NCBI RefSeq assembly: GCF_016461825.1
Contig: NZ_JAEMNU010000123.1
Span: 90,925-154,924 of the forward strand
Source: Rugamonas violacea
GTDB taxonomy: Bacteria > Pseudomonadota > Gammaproteobacteria > Burkholderiales > Burkholderiaceae_D
Length of the DNA: 64,000 nucleotides
Direction: 5' to 3'
The notes under the pieces are model-generated. The model was given only the letters and a program-made list of their open reading frames with translations, did not search any database and was not told where the DNA came from. Positions within the stretch are counted from its first letter, which is position 1; each line of letters opens with the position of its first letter. A program made the position numbers and the translations under genes. This document shows positions 40,486 through 49,449 of this stretch, one piece after another.

Positions 40486-42582
40486 ATGAAGCCTGATCTG
40501 CGTGTGGACGTGACCAAAAACAGCATCTTTCTCGACCGGGAACTGTCCCAACTAATGTTCAACCGGCGCGTGCTCGCGCAGGCCGAGGACAAAGCCCTGC
40601 CCCTGCTCGAACGTCTACGCTACCTATGCATCGCCAGCAGCAACCTCGACGAATTCTTCGAAGTGCGCGTGGCCAGCCTGTTGGCCGCCGCCAGCGTCGA
40701 CGGCGCCTTGTCCGAGCACCCGGCCCTGGTGGCCACGCTGAGCCGCATCAGCAACGAGTGCCACGACCTGGTGGCGCATCAATACGAAATCCTCAACCAG
40801 GAAGTGCTGCCCCAATTGCAGGCCAAGGGCGTCCATCTGGTGCGCCACAACGAACGCAACGACGCCCAGCGCGCCTGGGTCAAGGAATACTTCGAGCGCG
40901 AGGTGCGCCCGCTGCTGACGCCGATCGGCCTCGACCCGGCCCACCCCTTCCCGCAGGTCGTCAACAAGAGTCTGAACTTCATCGTCGCCCTGTCCGGCAA
41001 GGACGCCTTCGGCCGCGGCACGGCGATCGCCATCGTCAAGGCGCCGCGCGTGCTGCCGCGGGTGATCCGCCTGCCCGACCACTTGTCGAAGAGCGGCGGC
41101 GTCTCGTTCTGCCTGCTGTCGTCGATCATCCACGCGCATATATCCGACCTGTTCGCCGGCCGCGAGGTGCTGGCCTACTCGCAGTTCCGCGTCACCCGCG
41201 ACAGCGACCTGTGGGTCGACGAGGACGAGGTCAAAAACCTGCGCCAGGCCCTCAAAGGCGAGCTGCAGGGCCGCCAGTTCGGCACCTCGGTGCGGCTGGA
41301 GGTGGCCAAGAACTGCCCGCCGGAGCTGTCGCAGTTCCTGCTCGACCAGTTCGGCCTCGACCAGAGCCGGCTGTACGCCGTCAACGGCCCGGTCAACCTG
41401 GTGCGCCTGACCGAGCTGATCGACCATGTCAACCAGCCCAGCCTGCGCTTCGAACCCTTCTTCCCCGGCTTCGCGCCGAAGAACCCGGGCCAGGACATCT
41501 TCGGCGCGCTGAAGAAGCAGGATATCTTGCTGCACCACCCCTACCAGTCGTTCCAGACGGTGATCGACTTCATCCGCAGCGCCGCGCACGACCCGGCGGT
41601 GGTGGCGATCAAGCAGACCATCTACCGCACCGGCATGAACTCGGACCTGATGGACTCGCTGATCACGGCGGCGCGCCAGGGCAAGGAGGTCACCGTCATC
41701 GTCGAGCTGAAGGCGCGCTTCGACGAAGAGGCCAACATCAACTGGGCCGACCGGCTGGAACAGGCCGGCGCCCAGGTGGTGTATGGCGTGGTCGGCCTGA
41801 AGACCCACGCCAAGCTGGCCCTGGTGATCCGCCGCGAGGAAGGCGAGCTGCGCTTCTACGCCCACCTCGGCACCGGCAACTACCACCCGACCACCACCAA
41901 GCTGTACACCGACTTCGGCCTGCTGACCTGCCACCCCGGCCTGGCGATCGAGGTCAACGAGGTGTTCATCCACCTGACCAGCCTGACCAAGCCGCACAAG
42001 TTGGAACACCTGTGGCTGGCGCCGTTCGCGCTGCAGAACGAGATCATCAAGGCGATCCGCAACGAGGCGCGCATCGCCCGCGCCGGCCGGCCCGGACGGA
42101 TTATTGTTAAAATAAATGCACTGGTCGACGAGTCGGTGATCCGCGCGCTGTACGCGGCGTCGAAGGACGGCGTCAAGATCGACCTGATCGTGCGCGGCGC
42201 CTGCACCCTGCGCCCCGGCGTGCCCGGCCTGTCGGACAACATCCGGGTGCGCTCGATCATCGGCCGCTTCCTCGAACACAGCCGGATTTATTATTTCCGC
42301 AACGATTTGGCGCACGACGTCATGCTGGCCAGCGCCGACTGGATGAGCCGCAACCTGTTCCGCCGCATCGAGGTGGCCTTCCCGGTGCTGGACCGCACGC
42401 TGAAACGGCGCGTCATCGCCGAGGGCCTGAACCCTTATTTGAAGGACAACAACAACTCCTGGGAGCTGGAAGCGGACGGCCAATACCAGCGGCGCAAGCC
42501 GCGCGCCAAGCAGGCCGCCTTCAGCGCCCAGCACTACCTGATGCAAGCGCTGGGCACGCCCAGCAACGAGAGCGGCGACTGA
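40486..42582 (+). CDS. ppk1: Polyphosphate kinase 1
   Basis: 698 residues from the ATG at 40486; a GTG 15 bases earlier is an alternative. The N-terminal domain (FLDRELSQLMFNRRVLAQAE), the head domain, and two catalytic C-terminal domains are all present. The autophosphorylated His lies in AHLGTGNYHPTTTKLYTDFG and the second conserved His in GRFLEHSRIYYF. It polymerises the ATP gamma-phosphate into polyphosphate. Sharing a Pho-box region with pstS links uptake to storage. Confidence 0.97.
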   Translation: MKPDLRVDVTKNSIFLDRELSQLMFNRRVLAQAEDKALPLLERLRYLCIASSNLDEFFEVRVASLLAAASVDGALSEHPALVATLSRISNECHDLVAHQYEILNQEVLPQLQAKGVHLVRHNERNDAQRAWVKEYFEREVRPLLTPIGLDPAHPFPQVVNKSLNFIVALSGKDAFGRGTAIAIVKAPRVLPRVIRLPDHLSKSGGVSFCLLSSIIHAHISDLFAGREVLAYSQFRVTRDSDLWVDEDEVKNLRQALKGELQGRQFGTSVRLEVAKNCPPELSQFLLDQFGLDQSRLYAVNGPVNLVRLTELIDHVNQPSLRFEPFFPGFAPKNPGQDIFGALKKQDILLHHPYQSFQTVIDFIRSAAHDPAVVAIKQTIYRTGMNSDLMDSLITAARQGKEVTVIVELKARFDEEANINWADRLEQAGAQVVYGVVGLKTHAKLALVIRREEGELRFYAHLGTGNYHPTTTKLYTDFGLLTCHPGLAIEVNEVFIHLTSLTKPHKLEHLWLAPFALQNEIIKAIRNEARIARAGRPGRIIVKINALVDESVIRALYAASKDGVKIDLIVRGACTLRPGVPGLSDNIRVRSIIGRFLEHSRIYYFRNDLAHDVMLASADWMSRNLFRRIEVAFPVLDRTLKRRVIAEGLNPYLKDNNNSWELEADGQYQRRKPRAKQAAFSAQHYLMQALGTPSNESGD

Positions 42583-42641
42583 GAGTGCGCCATCCAGCAG
42601 ATCATCTTTTGCCGCGTCGCATACGATAACAGGAGAAAAGC

Positions 42642-43109
42642 ATGGATCTCATCTTGTGGCGTCACGCCGAGGCCGAGGACGCGGCGGCCGGCCAGACCGA
42701 CCTGGAGCGCGCGCTGACCGTCAAAGGCCAGAAGCAGGCGCGCCGCATGGGTCAGTGGCTGGCCTCGCAACTGCCCGACAGCTGCCGGGTGCTGGTCAGC
42801 CCGGCGCTGCGCACCTTGCAGACGGCCGAGCCGCTGGGCCGCAAATTCAAGATCCACCCGGACCTGGCGCCGGGCGCCGATCCGGAGGACATCCTGCGCG
42901 CCGCCAACTGGCCGGGCGCCAAGGAATCGGTGCTGGTGATCGGCCACCAGCCGACCCTGGGCCAGGCGGCGGCGCTGTTGATGACCGGCGAGGAGCTCGA
43001 CTGGGACATCCGCAAAGCCAGCGCCTGGTGGTTCGCCCAGCGCGACCCGGGCGACCCGGGCAGCCTGTACCTAAAGGCGGTAATGGCCGCCGACCTGGTC
43101 GTCAAATAG
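42642..43109 (+). CDS. sixA: Phosphohistidine phosphatase SixA
   Basis: 155 residues of the histidine-phosphatase superfamily: RHAEAED at the start (catalytic His), conserved Arg in SPALRTLQTAEPLG, and the second His in VIGHQPTLGQAAA. SixA dephosphorylates phosphohistidine on signalling or PTS proteins. A strong AGGAGAAAA site precedes it. It follows ppk1 by 59 bases, an association seen in many proteobacteria. Confidence 0.92.
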   Translation: MDLILWRHAEAEDAAAGQTDLERALTVKGQKQARRMGQWLASQLPDSCRVLVSPALRTLQTAEPLGRKFKIHPDLAPGADPEDILRAANWPGAKESVLVIGHQPTLGQAAALLMTGEELDWDIRKASAWWFAQRDPGDPGSLYLKAVMAADLVVK

Positions 43110-43210
43110 GACGGTCTGAACTGGGTTGAGCTTGCAAAGCGGTAACCATCTGCTAGAGTGAAACTGTACCAACTCTAGGGAGCGGCCGTCGCAAGGCGAC
43201 TGATATCATT

Positions 43211-43327
43211 ATGTTCACCCTGCTCACCATCGGCATTTTCGGCGGCATGATCGCGCTGGTTATTTATGAGCTCGTCGAAGAGCTGCGTGGGAGTAATACC
43301 AAACTAATCGACCGCTATCACGAATAG
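43211..43327 (+). CDS. Possible 38-residue single-helix membrane protein
   Basis: Short frame MFTLLTIGIFGGMIALVIYE then LVEELRGSNTKLIDRYHE: one membrane helix and a charged tail, a plausible small membrane protein. A promoter-like TTGAGC ... TAGAGT pair lies at about 43127-43160 and a strong terminator follows directly. No good Shine-Dalgarno sequence sits at the usual distance. No family recognised. Confidence 0.45.
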   Translation: MFTLLTIGIFGGMIALVIYELVEELRGSNTKLIDRYHE

Positions 43328-43349
43328 CCATCGGCTTCGCCTGGAAGCC

Positions 43350-43398
43350 AAGGCGGCAGTGGCGGCATCCCGCGGGATGTCGGCACCGCCGCCTTTTT
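43350..43398 (+). terminator. Terminator after sixA and the small ORF
   Basis: AAGGCGGC / GCCGCCTT arms with an inner GCATCCCGCGGGATGTC hairpin, then TTTTT. It ends the ppk1-sixA direction before the convergent polyamine-binding gene. Confidence 0.85.
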
Positions 43399-43423
43399 GG
43401 TTTTTATGGCAAGCGCAAGCGGC

Positions 43424-44563
43424 CTACACGCCCGTCTTGAACTTGGTGTAGATGCGGGTGATCGAACGGCGGATGTCGGCCGGCACCGCCTCCGGCGCGG
43501 CCATGCGCTGCTTGTCGGCGTCGGACAGGAAGACCTTCTTGTTCTCGGCGATATCCTTGCGCACGAACTTGACGCTGGCCGTGTTGGGGTTGGCGTAGAA
43601 CACCTTGTTGCTCAAGCTGGCGTGCACCTGCGGCCGCAGGATGTAGTTGATCCACAGGTGGGCGTTGTTCGGGTGCGGCGCGTCGGCCGGGATGGCCATG
43701 GTGTCGAACATCAGCGCGGCGGCCGTCTTCGGCAGCAGCACCTCGATCACGTTGCCGTTCTTGGCGTCGATGGCGCGCTGGCGGGCGATGTTGATGTCGC
43801 CCGACCAACCCATCGCCACGCAGACGGCGCCGTTGGCCATGTCGTTGATGTAGCCGGACGAGCTGAACAAGGTAATGTACGGACGCACGGTCTGCAGCAG
43901 CTTGCCCGCCTCGGTGTAGTCGGCGGCGCTTTTCGAGTAGGCCGGCTTGCCCAGGTACATCAGCGCGGCCGGCAGCACCTCGGACGGCGAATCGAGGAAG
44001 GAGACGCCGCAGGACTTCAGCTTGGCGGCATATTTCGGATTGAAGATCAGGTCCCAGGCGTTGTCCGGCATCGGCAAATCGCCCAGCGCGGCCTTGACCT
44101 TGGCGACGTTGATGCCGACCGTGGTGTAACCCCACAGCCAGTCGACCAGGTAGTCGTTGTTCGGATCGATCTTGGCCAGCTTGGCCTGGATCGACGGGTC
44201 GAGGTTGGCCAGGTTGCTCAGTTTCGACTTGTCCAGCTTGCGCAGCAGCTTGGCGTCGATCTGCAAACGCGCCCATGGCGCCGTCGGCACGACGACGTCG
44301 TAGCCCGACTTGCCGGCGACCAGCTTGGAGTTGAGGATCTCGTTGTTGTCGAACAGATCATAACGGACCTTGATGCCGGTCTCTTTTTCGAAATTCTTGA
44401 CCGTGTCGTCGGCGATGTAGTCCGACCAGTTGTAGATGTTGAGGACCTTCTCCTCCTGCGCCTGGGCCACTGCCGTGCCGGCCGTCAGGGCCGCCGCAAC
44501 GGCCAGCGCGGCAGCCGCCGCCAGATGTGCCGCCACCCGCTTGTTGATACGCTTGTCCGCCAT
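43424..44563 (-). CDS. Polyamine (putrescine/spermidine) ABC transporter substrate-binding protein
   Basis: 379 residues with a long Ala-rich signal peptide (cleavage near AVAQAQ). The PotD/PotF fold is evident: LNIYNWSDYIADDTVKNFEK at the mature start, KLVAGKSGYDVVVPT, AMGWSGDINIARQRA and LWINYILRPQ. Trp in YNW and Asp in SDY are typical polyamine-contact positions. No permease or ATPase gene is adjacent, so it is an orphan here or works with a transporter elsewhere. Confidence 0.9.
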   Translation of the reverse strand: MADKRINKRVAAHLAAAAALAVAAALTAGTAVAQAQEEKVLNIYNWSDYIADDTVKNFEKETGIKVRYDLFDNNEILNSKLVAGKSGYDVVVPTAPWARLQIDAKLLRKLDKSKLSNLANLDPSIQAKLAKIDPNNDYLVDWLWGYTTVGINVAKVKAALGDLPMPDNAWDLIFNPKYAAKLKSCGVSFLDSPSEVLPAALMYLGKPAYSKSAADYTEAGKLLQTVRPYITLFSSSGYINDMANGAVCVAMGWSGDINIARQRAIDAKNGNVIEVLLPKTAAALMFDTMAIPADAPHPNNAHLWINYILRPQVHASLSNKVFYANPNTASVKFVRKDIAENKKVFLSDADKQRMAAPEAVPADIRRSITRIYTKFKTGV

Positions 44564-44729
44564 GGTCCCGCCTCCCGAAGAATGGAAATTCTACACAAGG
44601 CGTGATGATCGGACATTGTAGCCAGCTTGGCAAGCGCCGAGCGCAGGCGGACTGGCGCGGCCGGTGCAAGGCCCGGCCCGCGCCGCGCCGAACCGGCCCG
44701 GCGCGCCGGCCGCTGCCGGGCGCGGCGAC

Positions 44730-46082
44730 TCAGGCCAGCATGTCGAACAAGGAGGTGGGCGCGCCGCCGCCGGCCGCGCCGGTTTGCGCCTGCTGGGTAT
44801 ACATCGCCACCAGGGCGTTGGCCTGCGCCGTCAGCGCCTTGGTCATCTGCGCCTTCTTGCTGTTCAGGCTGGTGATCTCCTTGCCGATCGACAGCGCCTC
44901 TTTGCGGATGGTGCTGTCGTTGCCGGTCAGCGCAGTGATCTTGCTGGCCAGCTGGTCGGCGATGCCCTTGCCGTCGTTGCTGAACAACTTGCCCACCGTG
45001 CCGGCGTCGGCCGCCAGCGCGCTGGTGAGTTTCTTCTCGTCCAGCTTCAGGCTGCCGTTGGCCTCCAGCGTGACGCCGGCATTGTTCAAGGCCGCCACCG
45101 AAACGCCGTTACCGCCCGTCTTGAGCAGCTGCGACAGCTGGCCGCTGGCCTGGCCCAAGGCCCGGTCGGACTTCAAGTCGCCCTTCTGCAGCGCCTGCAG
45201 CTTGTCGTTCAGTTCGTTGTAGGCGGCGACGAAGGCGCGCACGTTCTTGCCGATCTGCGCCGGGTCCTGGGCGATCAGCACGTCGGTCTTGCCCTTCGCG
45301 CCCAGGGTCAGCGTGGCGCCCTCGATGGCCTTGTCCAGCGTGTTGCTGGCGCTCTTGATCTCCTTGCCGTTCACGCTCAGCAAGGCGTCCTGGGCGACTG
45401 CGCCCTCCTTCATGTTTTTCGTGCCGGCCGGGTTGTAGGCCAGCAGGTCCTTGACGGCGGCGTCGCCGCTGACGCTGATGCGCATGCTGTGCTCGGCGCC
45501 GCTCTGGCCGGCGATCGACAGCGCGTAGCCGTTGCCGCTCTTGACCACCTTGGCGTCGACGCCGGCCTCGCGGAAGGCGGCGGCGATGCCGTCGAGGGTG
45601 TTGTTCTTGCTGTCGATGGTGATGCTCTTGCCGGCGCCCACCGGGGTGAAACTCTTCTCGTCGGCGTTGCCGAACTCGATTTTGACGGTGGCCGGCGCGC
45701 CGGTGCCGATCTTGCCCGCGCTGTTGACCAGCATGTCGCTGGTCAGCAGTTGGCCCTGCGCCAGCTGCTTGACGTCGACGGCATAAGTGCCGGCCTTGGC
45801 GCCGCCGCTCACGCTGGCCGTCAACACGCCCTTGGTGCTGCTGGTGGCGCTGGTGTTCAGGCCGTTGCCGGCCAGGCCGGCGGCGACGTTCTTGAAGCTC
45901 GCCAGCGCGCTCTGCAACTGGCCCAGACCGGACAGCTTGGCCTGGTCGCGCGTCAAAGTGGTGTTGAGTTTGGCGACGCCGCTGTTCTGCGTAGCCATGG
46001 TCCGCTCGACCCGGGCGTAGACATCGGCGGTGGCGGCGGTGCCGGCGTAGTTGCCGGCGGAGAGGGCGGAAGAAGTAACCAT
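44730..46082 (-). CDS. fliD: Flagellar hook-associated protein 2 (filament cap)
   Basis: 450 residues from MVTSSALSAGNYAG. The N-terminal D0 helix contains RDQAKLSGLGQLQSALASF; a FliD_N region follows (VDVKQLAQGQLLTSDML), then Ig-like middle domains, and a FliD_C half ending in a coiled coil (IRKEALSIGKEITSLNSKK). FliD caps the growing filament and helps flagellin fold in. The expected fliC, fliS and fliT neighbours are missing in this window, so it is a stand-alone copy; whether it is the only one cannot be told here. Confidence 0.85.
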   Translation of the reverse strand: MVTSSALSAGNYAGTAATADVYARVERTMATQNSGVAKLNTTLTRDQAKLSGLGQLQSALASFKNVAAGLAGNGLNTSATSSTKGVLTASVSGGAKAGTYAVDVKQLAQGQLLTSDMLVNSAGKIGTGAPATVKIEFGNADEKSFTPVGAGKSITIDSKNNTLDGIAAAFREAGVDAKVVKSGNGYALSIAGQSGAEHSMRISVSGDAAVKDLLAYNPAGTKNMKEGAVAQDALLSVNGKEIKSASNTLDKAIEGATLTLGAKGKTDVLIAQDPAQIGKNVRAFVAAYNELNDKLQALQKGDLKSDRALGQASGQLSQLLKTGGNGVSVAALNNAGVTLEANGSLKLDEKKLTSALAADAGTVGKLFSNDGKGIADQLASKITALTGNDSTIRKEALSIGKEITSLNSKKAQMTKALTAQANALVAMYTQQAQTGAAGGGAPTSLFDMLA

Positions 46083-46291
46083 GATGTGCGCGTCCAATTC
46101 GGTGGCGCGGCCGGATCGCGGCGGCGCGGTATTGTCACGAGCCGGGCGTGACAGGGAGTCGGCGCGGACGCCGGCCTCGGCTCTTCAAGTTGCCTATTAT
46201 CCACGATTGCCGAAATTTTAAAACGCCGAACAAAGGGTCTTTTACCGCCCTGCCCCGCGCCGCCGGCAGCTCGACGGGGCGGGCGGCGCAG

Positions 46292-46612
46292 TCAGCGGAG
46301 GAACTTGGTGATCGACGCCAGGGTCGGCTGGTCCAGGTTCGAGAACTGGTAGCCGATCTTGAAATGGTCGCCGCTGAAGATGCAATAACTCACTTTCGAG
46401 CGACAAGTCATGATCTGCGCCTTGCCGTCGAGGAAAAGCTCGAACATCACCTGGCCCATCTGGCCGACCGCCAGCTTGCTGTCGAAGGTGATCGACATGC
46501 CGCTGGCGCCGATGTCGAGCGTGCGCCCCTGCGCCGGCGGCGCGCCGTCCATCACCACGACGGCCTTGGAGCGCATGATCTTACGCGCCGCTGATCTGTG
46601 ATCCACTAACAA
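46292..46612 (-). CDS. PilZ-domain protein
   Basis: 106 residues forming a single PilZ domain: an N-terminal RSAARKIMR (the RxxxR c-di-GMP motif) and DIGASGMSI (the D/N-x-S-x-x-G motif). It probably binds c-di-GMP and influences motility or surface behaviour. No ATG begins the domain; a TTG at 46610-46612 has GGA 8 bases upstream, while the GTG at 46604-46606 is an alternative. It lies about 210 bases upstream of the orphan fliD on the same strand. Confidence 0.78.
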   Translation of the reverse strand: MLVDHRSAARKIMRSKAVVVMDGAPPAQGRTLDIGASGMSITFDSKLAVGQMGQVMFELFLDGKAQIMTCRSKVSYCIFSGDHFKIGYQFSNLDQPTLASITKFLR

Positions 46613-46790
46613 TTTTCAATCCGATACGGTAGCAAAATGAAAGAATCCTGCGCTCTATTGGGATACAACACAGCGCACACCAAACCGTCCGGACGCGGCG
46701 TATCGCAGCTGCCCGGTTACTCTACGATTTTACCGCGCAATGCGCCTTGATGCGCATCGCCAAAACATCGCCGCAGATTCTATCACCGCA

Positions 46791-48170
46791 TCACTGGTGT
46801 TCGCGCAGCTTATTGAAGGCATCGTCGATGCGCTCGACGGCGATGATGGTCATGCCCTCGATCGGCGTCTTCGGCGCGTTGGCCTTGGGGATCATGGCCA
46901 GCTTGAAGCCCAGCTTGGCCGCCTCGCGCAGGCGCTCCTGGCCGCGCGGCGCCGGACGGATCTCGCCGGCCAGGCCGACCTCGCCGAACACCACGAAGCC
47001 GCTCGGCAAAGCCTTGTTGCGCATCGACGAGTTGATCGCCAGCAGCACGGCCAAATCGGCCGCCGGCTCGGTGATCTTGACGCCGCCGACGGCGTTGATG
47101 AAGACATCCTGGTCGAAGGCGGCGATGCCGGCGTGGCGGTGCAGCACCGCCAGCAGCATGGCCAGGCGGTTCTGCTCCAGGCCGACCGACAGGCGGCGCG
47201 CGTTGGGCAGGTGGCTGGTGTCGACCAGCGCCTGGATCTCCACCAGCAGCGGCCGGGTGCCCTCCTGGGTCACCATCACGCAGGAGCCGGGCACCTGGCT
47301 GTCGTGCTGCGAGAGGAACAGCGCCGACGGATTGGACACCCCCTTCAAGCCCTTCTCGGTCATGGCGAACACGCCCAGCTCGTTGACGGCGCCGAAACGG
47401 TTCTTGATGGCGCGCACCAGGCGGAAGCTGGAATGGCTGTCGCCCTCGAAATACAGCACGGTGTCGACGATGTGCTCCAGCACGCGCGGGCCGGCCAGCG
47501 CGCCCTCCTTGGTGACGTGGCCGACCAGGATGATGGTGATGCCGGTCTGCTTGGCCACCCGGGTCAGCTGGGCGGCGCACTCGCGCACCTGGGCCACCGA
47601 GCCGGGCGCCGAACTGAGCGCGTCCGAATACACGGTCTGGATCGAGTCGATCACCGCCACCTGCGGTTTCAGCTCGGCCAAGGTGCCGAGGATCTTCTCC
47701 AGTTGTATCTCCGCCTGCAACTTCAAGTCCTTGGCGTCGATCAGCAGGCGCTTGGCGCGCAGCGCGATCTGCGCGCCGGACTCCTCGCCGCTGACATACA
47801 GCACGCTCTTGTGATGCGAGAGGTTGGCCAGCGCCTGCAGCAGCAGGGTCGACTTGCCGATGCCGGGGTCGCCGCCGATCAGCACCACGCCGCCGGCCAC
47901 CAGGCCGCCGCCGAGCACCCGGTCGAACTCCTCGATGCCGGTGCCGAAGCGCGGCACGTCGACCGCGTCGATGTCGGCCAGCGACAGCACCGGCGCGGTC
48001 TGCGCCAGCGCCATGTGCTGCGGATTCGAATAGCGGTTCTGCCCCGCGCTCTCGACCACCGTCTCCAGCATGGTGTTCCACTGCTGGCAGGCGGCGCACT
48101 GGCCGGTCCACTTGTTGCTGGTGGCGCCGCAGTCGCTGCAGGTGTAATTGGTTTTCGCCTTGGTCGCCAT
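46791..48170 (-). CDS. radA: DNA repair protein RadA (Sms)
   Basis: 459 residues. The N-terminal C4 zinc finger (CSDCGATSNKWTGQCAAC), Walker A GGDPGIGKST, the RadA motif KNRFG and a C-terminal Lon-like domain (VFINAVGGVKITEPAADLAV) are intact. RadA is a RecA-like helicase that processes branched recombination intermediates. It is 7 bases downstream of alr, so both are co-transcribed. Confidence 0.97.
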   Translation of the reverse strand: MATKAKTNYTCSDCGATSNKWTGQCAACQQWNTMLETVVESAGQNRYSNPQHMALAQTAPVLSLADIDAVDVPRFGTGIEEFDRVLGGGLVAGGVVLIGGDPGIGKSTLLLQALANLSHHKSVLYVSGEESGAQIALRAKRLLIDAKDLKLQAEIQLEKILGTLAELKPQVAVIDSIQTVYSDALSSAPGSVAQVRECAAQLTRVAKQTGITIILVGHVTKEGALAGPRVLEHIVDTVLYFEGDSHSSFRLVRAIKNRFGAVNELGVFAMTEKGLKGVSNPSALFLSQHDSQVPGSCVMVTQEGTRPLLVEIQALVDTSHLPNARRLSVGLEQNRLAMLLAVLHRHAGIAAFDQDVFINAVGGVKITEPAADLAVLLAINSSMRNKALPSGFVVFGEVGLAGEIRPAPRGQERLREAAKLGFKLAMIPKANAPKTPIEGMTIIAVERIDDAFNKLREHQ

Positions 48171-48177
48171 CGCCGCC

Positions 48178-49266
48178 TCAGCCCTCGACCACCGGCACGC
48201 GCGGCGCCAGCGCGCACATCAGCTCGTAGCCGATGGTGCCGGCGGCCTCGGCCACCTCGTCGATCGGCATGCCCTCGCCCCACAACACCACCCTGCTGCC
48301 GACGCGCGCGTCGGGCAGCTCGCTCAGGTCGACGGTCAGCATGTCCATCGAGACGCGGCCGACCAGGCGGGTGCGCACGCCGTCGACCAGCACCGGCGTG
48401 CCCAGCGGGGCGTGGCGCGGATAGCCGTCGGCATAGCCGCAGGCGACGACGCCGATGCGCATCGGCCGGTCGGCCAGGAAGCGGCTGCCGTAGCCGACCG
48501 CCTCGCCGGCGACGATGTCCTGCACGCCGATGATCTCGCTGCTCAGCGTCATGGTCGGGCGCAGGCCGAACTCGGCCGCGCTCTTGCCGCCCGGCGTGCC
48601 GCCGTACAGCATGATGCCGGGACGAATCCAGTCGCTGGCCAGCAGGTCGGACAATTCGACCAGATGCAGCGTGCCGGCCGAGTTGGGCAGGCTGAACGGA
48701 CCGGGCAGGCCGGCCGCGCCGAGCTTGAAACGGCGGATCTGCTCGTTCAACGTCAGCACCGGGTGGCCGGCGTCGTCGGCGTTGGCGAAATGGGTCATCA
48801 AGGTGATCTCGCCGACCCAGGGCAGCGCGCGCAGGCGGGCGTGGGCGGCGGCGAAGGCCTGCGGCTTGAAGCCGAGGCGGTTCATGCCGGTGTTCATCTT
48901 CAAGTGCAGATGGATGGTGTTTTTGATCTCCGCCGCTTCCAGCCAGGCGATCTGCTCGTCGCAGTGGACGGTGCAGTTGAAGTCGTACTGCGCCATGGTG
49001 CGCACGTCGTCGGCGTCGAAGCAACCTTCGAGCAGCAGGATGGGCTTGCTCCAACCCAGTTCGCGCAGGCGCACCGCGTTGTCGAACTCGATCAGCGCCA
49101 GGCCGTCGGCGGCGGCCAAGCCGCGCATGGCGCGTTCCAGCCCGTGGCCGTAACCGTTGGCCTTGAGCACGCCCCAGGCCTTGGCCTGCGGCGCGCACGC
49201 CTTGGCGCGGGCCAGATTGTGTTTCATGGATTCGAGATGGATCGTTGCGACTATCGGCCGTGGCAT
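48178..49266 (-). CDS. alr: Alanine racemase
   Basis: 362 residues. The PLP lysine is in AWGVLKANGYGHGLE and the catalytic Tyr is in GEAVGYGSRF. It interconverts L- and D-Ala for peptidoglycan. The barrel and C-terminal beta-domain (RLVGRVSMDMLTVDLSEL) are complete. It is the first gene of an alr-radA pair. Confidence 0.97.
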   Translation of the reverse strand: MPRPIVATIHLESMKHNLARAKACAPQAKAWGVLKANGYGHGLERAMRGLAAADGLALIEFDNAVRLRELGWSKPILLLEGCFDADDVRTMAQYDFNCTVHCDEQIAWLEAAEIKNTIHLHLKMNTGMNRLGFKPQAFAAAHARLRALPWVGEITLMTHFANADDAGHPVLTLNEQIRRFKLGAAGLPGPFSLPNSAGTLHLVELSDLLASDWIRPGIMLYGGTPGGKSAAEFGLRPTMTLSSEIIGVQDIVAGEAVGYGSRFLADRPMRIGVVACGYADGYPRHAPLGTPVLVDGVRTRLVGRVSMDMLTVDLSELPDARVGSRVVLWGEGMPIDEVAEAAGTIGYELMCALAPRVPVVEG

Positions 49267-49449
49267 AGGAAGTTGGAGCGGATGGAGGAAGGCCGTATTT
49301 TACCGGACGCGGGCTGATCCGCACGGTCCAATTTGCGCGCGCCGACGGGACCACCGGCGGCGCGGCGATCTGGCCGGGCATGGCAATTTACATGCTTCGG
49401 CAATTGGACTAGCATAGCTTGTCAATAAGATAAATATCGAGGCTGATCC

